A stretch of 6,212 nucleotides of DNA from positions 1 to 6,212 of the forward strand of contig JACZVE010000200.1 in the NCBI GenBank assembly GCA_022572825.1, written 5' to 3'. This document shows, in pieces, positions 4,349-6,212 of this stretch (positions are counted from its first letter, which is position 1; each line of letters opens with the position of its first letter). The notes under the pieces were generated by a model that saw nothing but the letters and a program-made list of their open reading frames with translations, was not told the origin of the DNA and made no database searches. The position numbers and the translations under genes are program-made. The DNA is from SAR324 cluster bacterium (lineage in GTDB: Bacteria; SAR324; JACQKK01).

Positions 4349-5548
4349 ATGCAGGACGGTGAGAACACCCTGCCCCTGGCCGGCATCCGCGTGATCGATC
4401 TGTCGCGGGTGCTGGCGGGCCCCTTTTGCACCCACACCCTGGCCAACCTGGGCGCGGAGGTGATCAAGGTCGAGGACAGGAAGGGCGACGAGACCCGCTA
4501 CTGGGCGCCTTTCACCCAGGACATGAGCGACTCGTTCATGGCGCTCAACTTCAACAAGCGCGGCATCGTCGTGGACCTGAAGAGCGAGGAGGGGCCGCAG
4601 ATCATCCGGGAGCTGGTCGCGGGCGCGGACGTGCTGGTGGAAAACTTCAAGACCGGCGACATGGAAAAGTTCGGCCTGGGCTACGAGGCGCTGAACACGC
4701 TCAACCCCGCGCTGGTCTACACCTCCATCGCCGCCTTCGGCCGGCGCGGCCCGCGGGCCAAATACCCCGGCTACGAGACCCTGCTGCAGGCCTACAGCGG
4801 CATCATGAGCTTCACCGGCATGCCGGACGGCGAGCCGGTGCGCACGGGCGTGTCCTTCCTGGACCTCACTTCCGGTCTGGCCGCCGCGCTGGCCACGGTG
4901 GTGGCCCTGTATCGCCGCAAGGAGACGGGCAGGGGCGCCAAGGTGGAGGGTTCGCTGCTGCAATCGGCCCTGGGTCTGATGCTGGTGCAGCTGGTGCCGT
5001 TCTTCAATAACAACCGGCTGCCGAAGAAGCTGGGCAGCGGTCACGCCAGCGCGACGCCCTATCAGGCATTCCGCACCGCGGACGGCTGGGTGCTGATCGC
5101 TGCGGCCAACCAGAACCTGTGGGAGCGCCTGGCGCACGCCATCGGCGTGGCGTGGATGATCGACGAGCCCGCGTTCAAGGACAACCCCAGCCGCATGGCC
5201 AACCTGGAGGCGTTTCTGGGCCACCTGAACACCGCCCTGGCCGAGTGGGAGACAGCCGCCGTGGTGGAAACTCTACTCCGTGCGGGGGTGCCCTGCTCGC
5301 CCATCAACAACCTGGCCGAGCTGATGGCGGACGGGCAGGTGGACGCGCTGGATGCCTTCATCGCGGTGGACGACCCGGAGTACGGCCGATTGCGCACCTC
5401 CGGCATTCCCTTCCACCTGAGCGGCTTCGGCAGCCGCACCGTCACCCGGCCGCCCAAGCTGGGCGAGCACACCCGCCAGGTGCTGCGCGAGCTGGACTAC
5501 GACGACGCCCGCATCGACGCCCTCTACGAGAAGGGCGCCGTGGCGTGA
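4349..5548 (+). CDS. Family III CoA-transferase (CaiB/BaiF type)
   Basis: This roughly 399-residue cytoplasmic enzyme moves CoA between carboxylic acids. Family marks in order are LPLAGIRVIDLSRVLAGPF (residues 8-26), LGAEVIKVED (34-43), DSFMALNFNKRGIVVDL (61-77), VLVENFKTGDMEKFGLGY (95-112), YPGYETLLQAYSG (139-151) and SFLDLTSGLAAAL. Asp172 in the last motif is the likely catalytic residue, matching Asp169 of formyl-CoA transferase and CaiB. A C-terminal RAGVPCSPINNLAEL segment is also typical. Length is normal. The start at 4349 is preferred to 4331 because AAAGGTAGG precedes it. Substrate cannot be read from sequence; CaiB-, Frc- and BaiF-like activities are all possible. An intrinsic terminator sits in its leader, so it appears to be a separate or attenuated unit. 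The following gene starts 55 bases later and may be cotranscribed. Confidence 0.94.
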   Translation: MQDGENTLPLAGIRVIDLSRVLAGPFCTHTLANLGAEVIKVEDRKGDETRYWAPFTQDMSDSFMALNFNKRGIVVDLKSEEGPQIIRELVAGADVLVENFKTGDMEKFGLGYEALNTLNPALVYTSIAAFGRRGPRAKYPGYETLLQAYSGIMSFTGMPDGEPVRTGVSFLDLTSGLAAALATVVALYRRKETGRGAKVEGSLLQSALGLMLVQLVPFFNNNRLPKKLGSGHASATPYQAFRTADGWVLIAAANQNLWERLAHAIGVAWMIDEPAFKDNPSRMANLEAFLGHLNTALAEWETAAVVETLLRAGVPCSPINNLAELMADGQVDALDAFIAVDDPEYGRLRTSGIPFHLSGFGSRTVTRPPKLGEHTRQVLRELDYDDARIDALYEKGAVA

Positions 5549-5603
5549 TCCGCCGCCGGCGCCGCCCTATTGCCCGCCCGGCCACCGCAGGGGAGCCACG
5601 CCC

Positions 5604-6212
5604 ATGACCGAACGCATCCCGCCGGCGCCGCGCCTGAAGCGGGCCTACGAGCCGCCCGCGCGGAGCGACGGCACGCGCGTGCTGGTGGAGCGCCTGTGGC
5701 CGCGGGGGTTGCGCAAGGCAGATGCCCGCATCGACCTGTGGCTGAAGGACATCGCGCCCAGCCCCGAGCTGCGCACATGGTACGCCCACGACCCGGCGAA
5801 ATGGCCCGAGTTTCAGCAGCGGTATCGGGATGAGCTGCGGAGCAATCCGGAAGCAGTGCAGCGGCTGGCGGCGCTGCTCGCCGAGACACTGGCCGCCTGG
5901 GTCATCCGCCCGTTCCTGCTGCTCGGGCTGACACTGGTGCTGCGCCGCGGCAACCGCTTCGCGACGCTGATGATCGCCTGGAACTGGGTATCGGTGCCGG
6001 AGACGGCGCTGTTCTCGCTTGTCGTGCTGGTGATATTCGTTGCCCCCGGCCTCGCCGGCATCCTGCTGGCGCTTTCCATCGCCGCGATCCTGGCCATCGA
6101 CTATTTCGTCACCCGCACCGCGCTCGAGATCCCCGGCGGCGCCGCCTTCGCCGTGGTGGTGGCGATGTTGCTTGCCAGCCTGGTGCTGCAGCTGGTGATC
6201 TTCGCCCCCGGC
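5604..6212 (+). CDS. DUF488-type N-terminus fused in frame to a multi-span membrane segment (runs off the right edge)
   Basis: AGGGGAG (5589-5595) lies 8 nt before the ATG at 5604. Residues 1-92 are a clear DUF488 (YeaO-like) protein: LKRAYEPPARSDGTRVLVER, LWPRG (31-35), LWLKDIAPSPELRTWY (45-60), HDPAKWPEF and RYRDEL. In YeaO this is followed by a strand like PLTLLYSAKN and a conserved Asn/His helix, about 25-30 residues that are missing here in all three frames. Instead the same frame continues as a hydrophobic protein with membrane segments near residues 96-113, 132-147, 149-168 and 179-200, and motifs NRFATLMIAWNWVSVP (117-132) and DYFVTRTALEI (166-176). I recall such motifs from an unnamed proteobacterial membrane family. 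The frame is open for 203 codons to the window edge. A deletion joining two genes, or an assembly join, would explain it. Confidence 0.75.
   Translation, partial: MTERIPPAPRLKRAYEPPARSDGTRVLVERLWPRGLRKADARIDLWLKDIAPSPELRTWYAHDPAKWPEFQQRYRDELRSNPEAVQRLAALLAETLAAWVIRPFLLLGLTLVLRRGNRFATLMIAWNWVSVPETALFSLVVLVIFVAPGLAGILLALSIAAILAIDYFVTRTALEIPGGAAFAVVVAMLLASLVLQLVIFAPG
5874..5895. other. Junction between DUF488-like and membrane-protein sequence
   Basis: Similarity to DUF488 ends around residues 91-94 (Leu-Leu-Ala-Glu), and the hydrophobic stretch begins with Thr-Leu-Ala-Ala-Trp. The exact joint cannot be fixed to the base from this sequence alone. No repeat longer than a few bases or insertion-sequence end is visible at the joint. 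Confidence 0.5.

Noticed and set aside
4271..5224. 317-codon minus-strand frame opposite the CoA-transferase
   Set aside because: It is a codon-bias shadow rich in Gln, His and Arg, and its N-terminus is arbitrary; the plus-strand enzyme is unambiguous.
5860..5960. Simple frameshift as the cause of the missing DUF488 C-terminus
   Set aside because: The other two forward frames after 5870 do not contain the expected VTLLYxAKD-like strand or the following conserved helix.

Overview
This is a GC-rich stretch of bacterial chromosome. The most likely source is a proteobacterium, probably beta or gamma. The reasons are Shine-Dalgarno sites before most genes, a NemR-type TetR regulator beside a glutathione S-transferase (GST) gene, a perfect FNR/ANR-type palindrome, and small genes familiar from that phylum (DUF488, DUF4336, family III CoA-transferase). 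The species cannot be named from the sequence alone. No rRNA, tRNA, CRISPR array, transposase or phage gene is visible.

Layout. Positions 1-44 hold the first codons of a leftward GST-family gene. About 400 bases without a gene follow, with a strong hairpin at 163-194. A rightward TetR regulator occupies 446-1051. A second 400-base gap (1052-1455) has an AT-rich, promoter-like patch, then a long stem-loop element (1166-1249) ending in a T-run that may be a small RNA or leader structure. An enoyl-CoA hydratase (crotonase family) gene lies at 1456-2265. The next gap (2266-2512) is unusually rich in signals: a perfect 16-bp tandem duplication, a TTCATA/TATGAA inverted repeat, a perfect 24-bp palindrome, and a perfect TTGAT-N4-ATCAA FNR-type box. 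A tightly spaced pair follows: a DUF4336 metallo-hydrolase-like protein (2513-3205) and a maspardin-like alpha/beta hydrolase (3238-4059). After a 290-base leader containing an intrinsic terminator comes a family III (CaiB/BaiF) CoA-transferase (4349-5548). The last frame (5604 to the window end) starts as a DUF488 protein but runs, without a frameshift, into an unrelated membrane protein.

How the genes may work together (inference). The GST and the TetR regulator look like a divergent pair for sensing and removing electrophiles. The regulator has Cys108 and Lys177 at the places where, from memory of E. coli NemR, the Cys106/Lys175 redox switch lies. The crotonase and the CoA-transferase are typical acyl-CoA enzymes and could serve one carboxylic-acid pathway, but each appears to have its own transcription unit, and the substrate is unknown. 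The DUF4336/hydrolase pair may be oxygen-regulated through the FNR-type box. The most unusual points are the DUF488-membrane chimera, the terminator just before the CoA-transferase start, and the bacterial maspardin relative that keeps a full catalytic triad.
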